DNA of 64,000 bases, from positions 3,410,001 through 3,474,000 of the forward strand of contig CP150183.1 of assembly GCA_037965595.1 (NCBI GenBank), written 5' to 3'. A model generated the notes under the pieces. The model was not told the DNA's origin, did no database searches, and saw only the letters and a list, made by a program, of their open reading frames with translations. The translations under genes were made by a program, and so were the position numbers. This DNA is from Alkalihalobacillus sp. FSL W8-0930 (GTDB lineage Bacteria > Bacillota > Bacilli > Bacillales > Bacillaceae_D). Below, in pieces: positions 24,240 to 34,053 of this stretch (within the stretch, counting starts at the first letter, position 1; each line of letters opens with the position of its first letter).

Positions 24240-24905
24240 CTACAGCTCCCAGTCAATTGGCTGTTTGCCTTGGTCTTTTAACCATAGATTGATTTTGGAG
24301 AAGGGCTGGCTTCCAAAGAAACCTCGTCGGGCTGAGAAAGGACTTGGATGAGGTGAAGTGAGGATGTAATGCTTGGGGTCCTTTATTCTCTCCCCTTTTA
24401 CTTGTGCGTGTTTCCCCCAAAGGACAAAACAGACTGGTTCCTCTCTCTGATCTAATGCATCAATGACGGCATCGGTAAATTGTTCCCATCCATGTCCTTT
24501 GTGAGAGGCAGGCTCTCCACGTCGAACGGTCAAAACGTTGTTCAACATCAGCACGCCTTGTTCTGCCCATGAGGTTAAGGTTCCATGGGGTGGTGGCTCA
24601 ATAGCTAGGTCACTTTGAAGCTCTTTGTAGATATTTTTTAAGGATGGTGGAATGGGGACTTCTGGTTTGACAGAGAAGCTTAGCCCATGCGCCTGGTTTG
24701 GACCATGATAAGGATCTTGTCCGATTATGACTACTTTTACATCTGGGAAATCGGTTAGATGCAGGGCGTTAAAGATTTCATCCATCGGCGGGTAAATGGT
24801 CTGTGTTTGATATTCTTCTTTTAGGAATTCTCGTAATTGATGATAATAGTCTTTTTCAAATTCGGATGCGACTTGTTCTTGCCAACCGTTCTGTAGGATC
24901 TTCAT
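24240..24905 (-). CDS. ung: Uracil-DNA glycosylase
   Basis: Removes uracil from DNA in base-excision repair. The water-activating loop GQDPYHGPNQAHGLSFSV carries the catalytic Asp (near 65), and the minor-groove loop reads HPSPFSARRGFFGSQPF with the catalytic His near 186. The ATG at 24905 follows AGAGGTG at 9 nt; the upstream GTG lies inside that SD. The product is 221 residues, standard for family 1 UDG. Confidence 0.96.
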   Translation of the reverse strand: MKILQNGWQEQVASEFEKDYYHQLREFLKEEYQTQTIYPPMDEIFNALHLTDFPDVKVVIIGQDPYHGPNQAHGLSFSVKPEVPIPPSLKNIYKELQSDLAIEPPPHGTLTSWAEQGVLMLNNVLTVRRGEPASHKGHGWEQFTDAVIDALDQREEPVCFVLWGKHAQVKGERIKDPKHYILTSPHPSPFSARRGFFGSQPFSKINLWLKDQGKQPIDWEL

Positions 24906-24963
24906 GTTGTGCTGCACCTCTTTTTCTACTCTTTCTTTTATTGTATCACGAGAATGAAAGCAT

Positions 24964-25003
24964 CAAAAAACGCAGCAGACATCATGCGATATCTGCTGCG
25001 TTT
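24964..25003 (-). terminator. Terminator of the YjiH-type gene
   Basis: Stem AAACGCAGCAGA / TCTGCTGCGTTT (12 bp, 12-nt loop), followed on the minus strand by six T. Confidence 0.9.
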
Positions 25004-25012
25004 GGTTTGTTT

Positions 25013-26374
25013 TTAAAAGAATAAATGTGCCATTAAAACAATGACTGGTAAGGTAACGATGGTACGAACAAGGAAAATTAAAACCAAGTCCAAAAAGTTT
25101 ACTGGTAGCTTTGATGCTAAAAGTAAGCCACCCGTTTCAGAAAGATAAATTAATTGTGTAACAGACAAACAAGCAATAATAAAACGTGTCATTTCACTTT
25201 CAATTCCACCTGCAAGTAGCGCTGGTAGCAGCATGTCTGCAAAACCGATAACCATTGTTTGTCCTGCAGCTGCGGCTTCAGGAACCTGCATCCACTGAAG
25301 GACAGGAACAAAAGGTGCGCCTAGCCATGTGAAGACCGGAGTGAGTTCTGCAACAATGAGTGCTAGTGTCCCAACGGCCATAACGACTGGGATTACACCT
25401 AACCACATATCCAATACATTTTGAAAGCCACTTTTTGCATGCTCAGACAACTTTGGTGTACGATCAGCAACACCCATCGCACGGTTGAATCCGACAGCAA
25501 ACAGGTTTGTTCCCTTAGGAAATACTTCATCCTCAGATTCACTACCATCAATATACGTATCAGCTTTACGTGATAATGGTGGAATACGTGGAGTGATAAT
25601 TGCGGCTGCTAGACCAGCAACAACAATCGTTAGATAGTACTGCCAAAACATGTGCGATAGATTGACGTATTCTAAAATCACAATTGTAAACGTGATTGAT
25701 ACGACAGAGAATGTAGTTGATACAATCGCCGCTTCTCGTTTTGTATAATGCCCTTGCTCATACTGTTGGTTACTTAATAGAACACCAACGGTACCATCAC
25801 CCATCCAGGAAGCTAGGCAATCCACTGACGAACGACCAGGTAAACGGAATAACGGACGCATTAATTTGTTTAAAAGTGCACCAAGCATTTCAAGTAATCC
25901 AAAGTTTAAAAGCAATGGCAACAATAGACCCGCAAAGAAAAAGACTGCAAACAAAACTGGAAGTAAGTCACCGAATACGACCATTCCTGTATTTTCACTC
26001 CATACAGCTTCTGGTCCAAATTCGAAGTATGTCATGACTCCAAAGATAGCTCCTAATATACGAATAACAAACCAAAACGGTCCGACAACAAACAATCTCT
26101 TCAGGAAATCATTTTCCGTAAATGTTTTTGGCTTTAAAAGCGAAACATAAATCGTCATGATCACAGAGATTAATAACACAGCCAAAACAATGGTAGACAT
26201 CGCTGCGCCTAACACGTCTGAAAGAAGACCTGCCATATAGGCTACAGGAAGTGTAATCTCTCCATCACTATTTTCAAGCGGAATCATGAATAAGAAGATC
26301 CCGAGCAAAGAAGGAATGAGGAAGATCAATAGATTACGTATCGAAAAGTAATTCTTTGAATCCAATGAATTCAT
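25013..26374 (-). CDS. YjiH-family membrane protein with nucleoside-recognition (GATE) domains
   Basis: A 453-residue polytopic membrane protein. The conserved segment RLPGRSSVDCLASWMGDGTVGVLLSNQQYEQG and the later GQTMVIGFADMLLPALLAGGIESEMTRF region are typical of YjiH and related Gate-domain proteins; function is unknown, with transport likely. The ATG at 26374 has AAGGGG upstream; the longer reading to 26446 lacks an RBS. It appears monocistronic with its own terminator. Confidence 0.85.
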   Translation of the reverse strand: MNSLDSKNYFSIRNLLIFLIPSLLGIFLFMIPLENSDGEITLPVAYMAGLLSDVLGAAMSTIVLAVLLISVIMTIYVSLLKPKTFTENDFLKRLFVVGPFWFVIRILGAIFGVMTYFEFGPEAVWSENTGMVVFGDLLPVLFAVFFFAGLLLPLLLNFGLLEMLGALLNKLMRPLFRLPGRSSVDCLASWMGDGTVGVLLSNQQYEQGHYTKREAAIVSTTFSVVSITFTIVILEYVNLSHMFWQYYLTIVVAGLAAAIITPRIPPLSRKADTYIDGSESEDEVFPKGTNLFAVGFNRAMGVADRTPKLSEHAKSGFQNVLDMWLGVIPVVMAVGTLALIVAELTPVFTWLGAPFVPVLQWMQVPEAAAAGQTMVIGFADMLLPALLAGGIESEMTRFIIACLSVTQLIYLSETGGLLLASKLPVNFLDLVLIFLVRTIVTLPVIVLMAHLFF

Positions 26375-26505
26375 ATATATAAACCCCTTATCGTATAATA
26401 GCGGTGAACTGTTAGGTTTTCTACCTACGTTTCTAACGTCCCTCAATAATTATACATACAAATTAATATTTAGCCAGTCTTTTTGCTAAAAAAATTCGTT
26501 CAAAG

Positions 26506-28188
26506 TTATGGTAATTTAAAAATGGATAGCTCTTCCTCAAGCCCTTTTGTCTTTTCAGCAAGATCATAGGCCAGATCCTTTATATCTTGAGTGGAAGATA
26601 ATTGTTTTTCAGTTTGTCTCGTTGCATCCTCTGTACGTCGAACATGTTCACGTGAGGCATCACTTACGTCCTGGATGTGGCGATGTAGATCTCGAATATC
26701 AGAGGATATCGAACGAGTGGAATCAGATACCCCTTCCATTTCTGTATACACTTTTTGAACCGATGCACTAATCTTTTTAAATGATTGAACCACTTGATTC
26801 ATACGTGAGGTGCCTTCAATCACTTCCGCTCTTCCAATTGAAATCTCTTTAACCGCTTGATCTGTTTCCTCTTGAATGGTGTGAACCATTGCGCTTATTT
26901 GTTTTGCTGCTTCCTTTGATTTGATTGATAGCTTTTGCACTTCTGAAGCAACTACGGCAAAGCCCTGCCCATGACTCCCTGCTCTAGCTGCTTCAATGGA
27001 AGCATTCAAAGCGAGAAGCTGCGTTTGCTCAGAGACTTCAGTCAGAACGGCAACCATCTGATTAATTCTTCCGGTATTCTTGTGAAGACGCTCCATCACA
27101 TTGGCTGTTTGAAAAACGGTTTGTTCAATTTTAGCGGTTTGGTGCATAGCTTCAGCAATTTGCTTTTGACCCTCTTTGGCTTGTTGATCCATGTGGTGTG
27201 AGGTGTCTGTTGCCGAGGTTGTTGCTCGGTCAATTGTCGCCACCGTTCTTTTCATACCTTCCGCTTTCTCTAAGCTTTGGATTGTTAACACAGAGTTGGA
27301 CTCAGACATAGCTGCTAGTGTTTGTAGATAGGAGGTCATCGTATGTGCGGAATGTTCAGTCTCATCTGAGCTATTTGAAAGGTTATTGGCCGCTACGGTC
27401 ACTGTTTTGCCGAGGGCCGTTGTTGTTCCAATCACGTTCTTTAATGCCTCTCTCATCTGATTAAATGCCGTTGTGACCACACCAATCTCGTCAGATGAAA
27501 TCTTCGTTACTTCACTCCCCCTGAGATCTCCAGCTGCTATGAGGTTCGCAACACTTGCCAGTCTTCGGAGCGGAGTTGATATCATATTAGATACCTTAAA
27601 AAACAACCAGACAAACAGAAGGATCATTACACATGCGAGAATAAGAGTGATCCACTGCAGTCTCTCTCCAAACGCCACAATGCTCTCCATACTTTGATCA
27701 ATACTTGCTCGTTCTTCTGCTGCTAGTTTTTGAAAGGTAGCAACCATTTCTTCAGCTATTGGAGTCGAACGTTCATTCATATTCCTTGCTGCAAGGTCAA
27801 ACTCACCATCAGCCATCAACCCAAACACCTGAAAGTTTAGGACATCTTCCCACTCCTGCGCTTGAGTAATTGCCTCGATGAATGATTCTTCGTGTGTATT
27901 TTGTAAAATTTGTTCCTCAAGCTGATGATTACCCTCACTTACCTCCTTAAACTCATTTCTATACGTTTCGTCATCAAATAGAAGATATCCTCTCGATAAA
28001 GCCAAACGATCGGCGATGTTATACGTCATTTGTTCTTTTGCTGAAAGTAAAGGTAGCTGATTGGTTCGAATGTCTTCAATCTTTTGATTGGCTTGGTATG
28101 TATTCCAGCTACTATATACTGCAAATGTCATAAACAGCCCGGTAATGAGCATGAAGACCGCTAGTAATTTCCCTCGTACACTTTTCAT
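26506..28188 (-). CDS. Methyl-accepting chemotaxis protein with divergent signalling tip (MCP 1)
   Basis: A 560-residue chemoreceptor-like protein: TM1 (about 10-30), a helical-bundle sensor with [22 protein letters not shown]2 (about 180-200), HAMP, then a long coiled coil. The tip reads [21 protein letters not shown], then [17 protein letters not shown], where most receptors have QTN, NAA and AGEHGKG. It may signal weakly or to another CheW/CheA set. The ATG at 28188 follows AAGGGG. It lies downstream of the close paralog MCP 2, after a terminator. Confidence 0.92.
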   Translation of the reverse strand: MKSVRGKLLAVFMLITGLFMTFAVYSSWNTYQANQKIEDIRTNQLPLLSAKEQMTYNIADRLALSRGYLLFDDETYRNEFKEVSEGNHQLEEQILQNTHEESFIEAITQAQEWEDVLNFQVFGLMADGEFDLAARNMNERSTPIAEEMVATFQKLAAEERASIDQSMESIVAFGERLQWITLILACVMILLFVWLFFKVSNMISTPLRRLASVANLIAAGDLRGSEVTKISSDEIGVVTTAFNQMREALKNVIGTTTALGKTVTVAANNLSNSSDETEHSAHTMTSYLQTLAAMSESNSVLTIQSLEKAEGMKRTVATIDRATTSATDTSHHMDQQAKEGQKQIAEAMHQTAKIEQTVFQTANVMERLHKNTGRINQMVAVLTEVSEQTQLLALNASIEAARAGSHGQGFAVVASEVQKLSIKSKEAAKQISAMVHTIQEETDQAVKEISIGRAEVIEGTSRMNQVVQSFKKISASVQKVYTEMEGVSDSTRSISSDIRDLHRHIQDVSDASREHVRRTEDATRQTEKQLSSTQDIKDLAYDLAEKTKGLEEELSIFKLP

Positions 28189-28295
28189 CCAATCTTCCCC
28201 TTTCATTATTAATACCCACTATAAGCATAGGTAATTAGACCCTGTTGATCTAGTTGCTCATTGTTAAGAATTAGTAAAGGTCACGTAAAGACATC

Positions 28296-28333
28296 AAAAA
28301 ACCTGAGGCAAATACACGCTCCTCAGGTTTTTT
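28296..28333 (-). terminator. Terminator of MCP 2
   Basis: Perfect 13-bp stem AAAAAACCTGAGG / CCTCAGGTTTTTT with a 12-nt loop; T-run on the minus strand. Confidence 0.93.
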
Positions 28334-28335
28334 GG

Positions 28336-30144
28336 TTATGAAGTTTTTCGATTCAGAAGTTCATCGGCTTCTTCGTCTTTTTCGTCTTCCACTTCTATCT
28401 CATCATCAAGCTGATCTTCTTCTTCCTCTGGACCACGCTGCTGTTTAAATGATGAAGTGTTTGATAGGTTAAATGTTGAAATCTCTTCTAGTAAGCTGTT
28501 TGCAAGCTCCGTTAGAACCTCAGCTGAGGAGGCCACTTCCTGCATAGCTGCTAACTGTTCTTCTGTAGATGCTGCAGCTTCCTCCGTACTTTCAAGGTTT
28601 TCTTTAGCCTGTATATCAATCGTTGTCATATATTCATTTAATTTCATTGTTTGCTGAGCAATACCTTGAGTGGCTGACGATACCGCCATCATTTGGCTAT
28701 TAACTTCATTAATAGATTCAGATATGTGTTCAAATGAAGTACCTACTTCGTCCATTAATTGTGTTCCTTGCGAGACTTCCTCTGTACCTTTTTGCATTTC
28801 TGTTGTCGCTGTTTTGGCGTCTCGCTGGATCGCATGAATCATCTGCTCAATTTGACTAGCTGAGTTTTTAGATTCTTCAGCGAGCTTTCGTACTTCATCA
28901 GCTACTACGGCAAATCCTTTTCCGTGCTCTCCAGCTCTTGCCGCTTCAATGGCTGCATTTAAAGCTAGCAGGTTTGTTTGTTCAGATATAGAGGTGATTA
29001 ACTCTAAAATATCACCAATTTCTTTTGATCTTCTATCTAATTCTCCCATGACTTTAGCCGACTTTTCCACTGTGAGCTGAATATCTTTGATTTGGCCGAC
29101 CGCTTGTACAATGAGCTCTCTTCCGGATGTGGAACGCTCTTCCATTTTCATAGATGCTTCAATGGCCGTTGCAGTAGCAAACGTAATTTGTTCCACACTT
29201 TCCGTCATTGCACTTGCTGCCTGAAGGCTGTTTCTTGAAGTCTCGGAATTTGATTCAGCGGAGCTATTAAGCGCTTGAACCGTACTAGCTATTTGATTGG
29301 TTGCAGCTGATGTTTCTTCAGAGCTTGCAGATAACTGTTCTGCTGTAGCAGCTACATTTTCCGACATACTTGCCGTCGTCCCTATTAGACCACGTAATGA
29401 GTCCCTCATTTTATTAAAAGATTGCGCCAAAGTTGCAAATTCATCCTTCGTTTTGACTGTGATTGGCTCACCTGTTAAGTCACCTACGCTAATTGAATCT
29501 GCCTCTTTCACCAGCTGTTTAAGTGGAGAGGAGATCGTTGAAGAAATACGCAAAGCAAGAACGATCATGGTCACCGTTAAAGCGACCGCAATGATTAACA
29601 CTATGAGTTGGAGCTGTTCTCCGGCACGCTGCGTTTCATTGATACTTGCAGCCATAGCGTTACGTTCATTCTCTGACATTTCTTGAAACTGATTCGTTAA
29701 ATTTCTAGCAATTGGTGTTGAACGCAGATTCATCATTGATTCTGCTAGATCCGCATTCCCATTCTGATACATCGGGAAGACTTCTCCGGTCAGTACACCT
29801 TCCCACGCATGAGTGTAGGTTAACGTATCAACGAGTGATTCATCGTCTCCTGCCAGGTTCATCAGCTGTTCTTCAATAACAGCCGCTTCTTCACTTAGCT
29901 CATCAAACTGTTCGAGATATTCATCATAACCGAAAAGAAGGTAGCCTCTTGAAGCTGCCAGCCGCTCCGTAATGTTGAAAGCCATTTGTTCTTTAGCAAG
30001 TAATAGTGGGAACTCTTCTTCTCCCATGTTGTGTAACCTTTCGTTTGATACATAAAGTGTACTCACACTGTAGATAGAGAAAGCTAAAAACAATACGATA
30101 ATAATTGAAAAAATCCGTAAAAGCCTACCTTTAACACTTTTCAA
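28336..30144 (-). CDS. Methyl-accepting chemotaxis protein, canonical tip (MCP 2)
   Basis: A 602-residue chemoreceptor with TM1, a helical-bundle sensor containing [20 protein letters not shown] (shared with MCP 1), TM2, HAMP and the canonical signalling tip [20 protein letters not shown] followed by [18 protein letters not shown]. The C-terminus is an unusual acidic tail of about 40 residues ([16 protein letters not shown]), without a CheR tether motif that I recognise. I place the start at TTG 30144 (SD AGGGAG, aligned with the MCP 1 start); an ATG at 30204 overlaps the predicted SigD promoter and is excluded. Confidence 0.92.
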   Translation of the reverse strand: MKSVKGRLLRIFSIIIVLFLAFSIYSVSTLYVSNERLHNMGEEEFPLLLAKEQMAFNITERLAASRGYLLFGYDEYLEQFDELSEEAAVIEEQLMNLAGDDESLVDTLTYTHAWEGVLTGEVFPMYQNGNADLAESMMNLRSTPIARNLTNQFQEMSENERNAMAASINETQRAGEQLQLIVLIIAVALTVTMIVLALRISSTISSPLKQLVKEADSISVGDLTGEPITVKTKDEFATLAQSFNKMRDSLRGLIGTTASMSENVAATAEQLSASSEETSAATNQIASTVQALNSSAESNSETSRNSLQAASAMTESVEQITFATATAIEASMKMEERSTSGRELIVQAVGQIKDIQLTVEKSAKVMGELDRRSKEIGDILELITSISEQTNLLALNAAIEAARAGEHGKGFAVVADEVRKLAEESKNSASQIEQMIHAIQRDAKTATTEMQKGTEEVSQGTQLMDEVGTSFEHISESINEVNSQMMAVSSATQGIAQQTMKLNEYMTTIDIQAKENLESTEEAAASTEEQLAAMQEVASSAEVLTELANSLLEEISTFNLSNTSSFKQQRGPEEEEDQLDDEIEVEDEKDEEADELLNRKTS

Positions 30145-30202
30145 CGATCTCACACTCCCTAACATCATTAGCCTATTTATAAAACGTTTACACCTTTTAA
30201 TC

Positions 30203-30229
30203 ATATCGGCTAAAAGTCCTACGTTTTTG
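30203..30229 (-). promoter_or_regulatory. SigD (motility sigma factor) promoter of MCP 2
   Basis: The minus strand has CAAA (30229-30226), a 15-bp spacer and a perfect GCCGATAT (30210-30203), matching the SigD consensus TAAA-N15-GCCGATAT with one change. Chemoreceptor genes of B. subtilis are SigD-dependent. Confidence 0.8.
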
Positions 30230-30357
30230 AGCTTTTTATCCTTATTTTTTCAATTATAATGGGAGTGTGAAGAATTAATTGTCCAGTTCCTTTTCATTCA
30301 TGGTTGTACTTTAGTATAATGAAGGTAGTTCTATAGGATAAGGGGAGTTTACGCGAT

Positions 30358-31170
30358 ATGAAACGGTATAAAGCATTAACCATTGCCGGCTCTGATACAA
30401 GTGGCGGAGCAGGAATTCAAGCTGATCTTAAAACATTTCAGGAACTAGGTGTTTATGGGATGAATGCACTGACAACCATCGTTGCTCAAAACCCGCATTC
30501 AGGCTGGGCTCATGAAGTCTTCCCAATTGACCCTGCTGTCACTGAAAAACAAATAGAAACAGTTCTAGCAGGTATTGGTATTGATGCAGCTAAGACAGGT
30601 ATGCTTGGTTCAATTAAGATTATTGAGCTAGTTGCTAAAAAGGTAGAGCAGTACAACATTACAAACTTAGTAGTGGATCCAGTAATGGTATGCAAAGGTG
30701 CAGATGAGGCCTTGAACCCTGAAACGGATTCGTGCTTACGTGAGGTACTTGTTCCAAAAGCCTTTGTGGTGACTCCTAATTTATTTGAAGCATCACAGCT
30801 TACAGGAAACGGACCGATTACAACCGTTGATCAAATGAAGGAAGCTGCTGCTGCGATTTATGAGCTGGGTGCTAAAAATGTTGTCATCAAAGGCGGAAGC
30901 AAGCTAGATCACTCAGGCGCAGTTGACGTATTTTATGATGGAAATGAAATGCAGCTGCTTGAATCAGATGAAATTAGTACAACCTATACGCATGGGGCAG
31001 GCTGTACATTTGCTGCAGCAATTACGGCTGAGCTTGCAAAAGGGGCATCTGTTCAAGAAGCCGTTTATAAAGCTAAAGGGTTTATTACAGCTGCCATCAA
31101 ACATGGTGTAGAGCTGAATCAATATGTAGGGTCTGTGAGCCACGGGGCATTTAACGGAACATACACTTGA
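30358..31170 (+). CDS. pdxK: Pyridoxine/pyridoxal kinase PdxK (ThiD-like, dual-cysteine type)
   Basis: Phosphorylates B6 vitamers for the PLP salvage pathway. A 270-residue ribokinase-family enzyme with AGSDTSGGAGIQADLKTF at the N-terminus. Two cysteines mark the Gram-positive dual-Cys pyridoxal kinases: Cys112 in VMVCKGADEAL (lid) and Cys216 in the anion-hole motif HGAGCTFAAAI, where HMP kinases normally have a different lid. This favours PdxK (YwdB type) over a true ThiD. It starts after AGGGGAG and stands alone. Confidence 0.9.
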   Translation: MKRYKALTIAGSDTSGGAGIQADLKTFQELGVYGMNALTTIVAQNPHSGWAHEVFPIDPAVTEKQIETVLAGIGIDAAKTGMLGSIKIIELVAKKVEQYNITNLVVDPVMVCKGADEALNPETDSCLREVLVPKAFVVTPNLFEASQLTGNGPITTVDQMKEAAAAIYELGAKNVVIKGGSKLDHSGAVDVFYDGNEMQLLESDEISTTYTHGAGCTFAAAITAELAKGASVQEAVYKAKGFITAAIKHGVELNQYVGSVSHGAFNGTYT

Positions 31171-31184
31171 TGAAACGTATGAAA

Positions 31185-31230
31185 AACACCTCCGATCTCC
31201 TTTTAAAAGGATGATCGGAGGTGTTTCTTT
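31185..31230. terminator. Terminator between pdxK and copA
   Basis: AACACCTCCGATC pairs with GATCGGAGGTGTT; the loop holds a second small stem (TCCTTTTAAAAGGA). T-run on the plus strand and A-rich side for the convergent copA. Confidence 0.9.
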
Positions 31231-31243
31231 ATGGTTTATATTG

Positions 31244-33652
31244 TTATAGCTTTATTCGTTGCAGACGTAAGGCATTTAATACAACAGACACCGAGCTAAA
31301 AGCCATAGCGGCTCCTGCAAGCCACGGCGCTAGGAACCCTGCTGCTGCAATAGGAATGCCTACACTGTTATACGCTAAAGCCCAGAATAAGTTTTGGCGA
31401 ATATTACGGATAGTACCTTTGCTAACAACAATGGTATCGGCTACACGCTGCAGATCTCCTCGGACAAATGTGATATCTGCCGCTTCCATTGCAACATCTG
31501 TCCCTGTTCCAATGGCGATTCCCGTATCTGCAGTTGCTAAGGCCGGTGCATCATTTATCCCATCACCAACCATCACTACTTTTTTTCCTTGCTTTTGTAG
31601 TTGCTTCACAGCATCGGCTTTTTCCTCGGGCAATACTTCAGCAATTACCTGATCAATACCCGCCTCGTTTGCAATGGCTGTGGCCGTCTGTTTGTTGTCG
31701 CCTGTAACCATGTAGACATCAAGACCCATCTCTTTTAATCTGCGAATGGCCGCAGTCGATGTATCCTTTATTGTATCAGCAACAGCAAGCACACCAGCAA
31801 GGGTACCATCTATGGCCACCAGCATCGCTGTTTTCCCAGCTGCTTCAAGTGAATTCATCAAATCCATCGTCTCACTCGTTTGCACATGATACTGATCCAT
31901 TAATCTGCGAGTACCTATTAGAACGTTGCGACCAGACACTTCCGCTTCCACACCAAATCCAGTAATTGCTTTGAAGTGGTTTACCTTAAGGAGTGTGAGC
32001 CCTCGTTCCTCAGCCCCTGTTACAATGGCTGTAGCTAACGGGTGCTCCGAATGAGTTTCAACAGAGGCCGCGAGTTGCAGAAGATGATCCTCTGATTCAT
32101 CTCCAAACGAGTCAACATCTGTTAGTTTAGGTAAACCATTTGTGATGGTTCCTGTCTTATCAAGAAGGATGGTATCAGCAAGGTAAGCTGTCTCCAGCTG
32201 CTCTCCTCCTCTAAATAGAATGCCATATTCTGCCGCTCTACCCGATCCCGCCATAATGGACGTAGGCGTAGCGAGTCCAAGCGCACACGGGCACGCGATA
32301 ACAAGAACGGAGATAAACACTTCCAGAGCCGTACCAAATTCTCCAGGCCTGTAGGCAACGTACCAGATTAAGAATGTAAATATAGCAATCGCTACAACAA
32401 TTGGAACAAATACGCCTGAAATTCGGTCAGCCATTCGCTGAATTGGTGCTTTGGATGTTTGCGCTTGCTCAACAATCTGGACGATTTGAGACAAGACGGT
32501 TTCTTTGCCGACTTGCTCTGCCTTCACTTGAAGCGATCCATTCGAATTAAGAGTTGAGCCTAATACTTTTTCTCCTATTCCCTTATCAACCGGAACACTT
32601 TCTCCCGTCAACATGGACTCATCAATCGCAGCATGTCCCTCGGTAATGGTGCCGTCTACAGGGATCTTTTCACCAGGCTTCACAGAAATAAGATCGCCTA
32701 CATTGACCTCCTGCAACGGAACAATCATTTCAACGCCATCCCTTTGCACACGCGCTGTTTTCGCTTGTAGCCCTAAGAGTTTTTTAATCGCATCTGAGGA
32801 GCGTCCCTTTGCTTTTGCCTCAAATAACTTCCCCAATATAATCAATGTAATTAAAACGGCACTTGTCTCAAAGTAAAGGTCGACCATGTGATGATTCGAA
32901 CCGATCGATTGAAAGGCTAGATAGACACTATAAAAATATGCCGCCGATGTTCCCATCGCGACTAGGACATCCATGTTTGCACTCCCACTTCGTAAAGCTT
33001 TATACGCACCTTTGTAAAAGGGATAGCCAATCACAAATTGAACAGGAGTAGCTAATACAAGCTGAAACCACGGGTTCATAAATAAGTCAGGTAACCAAAT
33101 AATTGAAGTCCAAGTAAAGTGACTCACCATCGCCCATAAAAGCGGGAATGATAGTACTGCAGACACCCAGAACCGGGTCGCTTGTTTTTTAATCTCTTGT
33201 TGTTTATGATCTGGGGCGTCCGCGTCATCTTCTTTTTGCTTTAATGTAAATCCAAGCTTTTGAATAGCCTGCTGCATGTCAGGTATAGAGATTTGTCCAG
33301 ACTGATATCGAACGGTAGCCGTCTCCATAGCAAGATTAACTGTGGCCGTATTTATTCCTTCAAGACGTGACAACCGCTTCTCAATTCGAGTTGAACATGC
33401 CGCGCATGACATGCCAATGACCTCAAATTCTGCTGTTTCTTCTACAGCCTCATATCCTAAGGAGTGGAGTTTTTGAAAGAGATCATTTGGCTCAACCTTT
33501 GAATCATCGTAAGATACGTGAGCTACCTCCAGGGTACTATTTACCTGTACCTCTTCCACGCCATCCATTCTCTTTAATCCTTTTTCAATCCGATTGGCAC
33601 ATGCAGCACAGGTCATCCCCGACACTTGAATGGTTAGATTTTTTTGGTGCAT
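31244..33652 (-). CDS. copA: Copper-exporting P1B-type ATPase CopA
   Basis: Exports Cu(I) across the membrane. The 802 residues contain two N-terminal heavy-metal domains with GMTCAAC (about 13-19) and GMSCAAC (about 80-86), eight TM helices with the transport motif CPC in ACPCALGLATPT, the actuator TGES, the phosphorylation site DKTGTIT, SEHPLA (the P1B HP motif) and GDGINDAPAL. All key residues are intact. SD AAGGGGTGG. It is 52 bp downstream of copZ with a weak terminator in between. Confidence 0.97.
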   Translation of the reverse strand: MHQKNLTIQVSGMTCAACANRIEKGLKRMDGVEEVQVNSTLEVAHVSYDDSKVEPNDLFQKLHSLGYEAVEETAEFEVIGMSCAACSTRIEKRLSRLEGINTATVNLAMETATVRYQSGQISIPDMQQAIQKLGFTLKQKEDDADAPDHKQQEIKKQATRFWVSAVLSFPLLWAMVSHFTWTSIIWLPDLFMNPWFQLVLATPVQFVIGYPFYKGAYKALRSGSANMDVLVAMGTSAAYFYSVYLAFQSIGSNHHMVDLYFETSAVLITLIILGKLFEAKAKGRSSDAIKKLLGLQAKTARVQRDGVEMIVPLQEVNVGDLISVKPGEKIPVDGTITEGHAAIDESMLTGESVPVDKGIGEKVLGSTLNSNGSLQVKAEQVGKETVLSQIVQIVEQAQTSKAPIQRMADRISGVFVPIVVAIAIFTFLIWYVAYRPGEFGTALEVFISVLVIACPCALGLATPTSIMAGSGRAAEYGILFRGGEQLETAYLADTILLDKTGTITNGLPKLTDVDSFGDESEDHLLQLAASVETHSEHPLATAIVTGAEERGLTLLKVNHFKAITGFGVEAEVSGRNVLIGTRRLMDQYHVQTSETMDLMNSLEAAGKTAMLVAIDGTLAGVLAVADTIKDTSTAAIRRLKEMGLDVYMVTGDNKQTATAIANEAGIDQVIAEVLPEEKADAVKQLQKQGKKVVMVGDGINDAPALATADTGIAIGTGTDVAMEAADITFVRGDLQRVADTIVVSKGTIRNIRQNLFWALAYNSVGIPIAAAGFLAPWLAGAAMAFSSVSVVLNALRLQRIKL

Positions 33653-33668
33653 TCCGCCACCCCTTTAT

Positions 33669-33696
33669 AAAAAAAGAGCCGCATGTATGACGACTC
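33669..33696 (-). terminator. Weak terminator/attenuator between copZ and copA
   Basis: On the minus strand GAGTCG pairs with CGGCTC (6 bp with one G-U, 9-nt loop) followed by seven T. The short stem predicts partial termination, so the chaperone would be made in excess over the pump. Confidence 0.6.
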
Positions 33697-33704
33697 CATT
33701 GTTT

Positions 33705-33914
33705 TTACTTTGTTACATCGTATCCCTGGTCTTCAATTGTTTCAATAATTTTGGTAAGAGGCGCTTTCGCTTGATCAAATTCCACATCGACCAACGCATC
33801 CGATAAATGAACGGTTACAGAAGATACGCCATCAAGTTGTCCTACATTTTCCTCTACAGCCTTTACACAGTGGTTACAAGACATACCTTGTACGTGGAGT
33901 GTTTGAGTTTCCAT
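33705..33914 (-). CDS. copZ: Copper chaperone CopZ
   Basis: A 69-residue heavy-metal-associated domain with the copper-binding motif GMSCNHC (residues 10-16) near the N-terminus, delivering Cu(I) to CopA. The size and the YDVTK end match bacillar CopZ. A GGAGGA SD precedes the ATG. First gene of copZA, with a CsoR-type operator directly upstream. Confidence 0.96.
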   Translation of the reverse strand: METQTLHVQGMSCNHCVKAVEENVGQLDGVSSVTVHLSDALVDVEFDQAKAPLTKIIETIEDQGYDVTK

Positions 33915-33953
33915 TTAAGTTCCTCCTCATCGTTGATTACTGCTAGTTTACTA

Positions 33954-33968
33954 TACCCTATGGGGGTA
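33954..33968 (-). promoter_or_regulatory. CsoR-type operator at copZA
   Basis: TACCCTATGGGGGTA differs by one central base from the TACCCTACGGGGGTA core of the B. subtilis copZA operator as I recall it. On the minus strand it overlaps a TATAGT -10 (33955-33950), so copper-free CsoR would block transcription. The csoR gene is not in the window. Confidence 0.85.
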
Positions 33969-33984
33969 ATCAAGCGTTCTGCAC

Positions 33985-34020
33985 AAAAAAAGCTAATGAT
34001 TCTATTTCAGAATCATTAGC
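33985..34020 (-). terminator. glnA terminator
   Basis: Perfect 12-bp stem GCTAATGATTCT / AGAATCATTAGC, 5-nt loop, followed by seven T on the minus strand. Confidence 0.93.
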
Positions 34021-34053
34021 CTCTTGTTTCATTATTAAATATTCATTTAGCAA

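Noticed and set aside
30145-30204. Longer N-terminus (60 nt) for MCP 2 starting at ATG 30204
   Set aside because: The predicted SigD -10 (30210-30203) overlaps that codon, so it would not be in the mRNA; the basic extension also has no counterpart in MCP 1.
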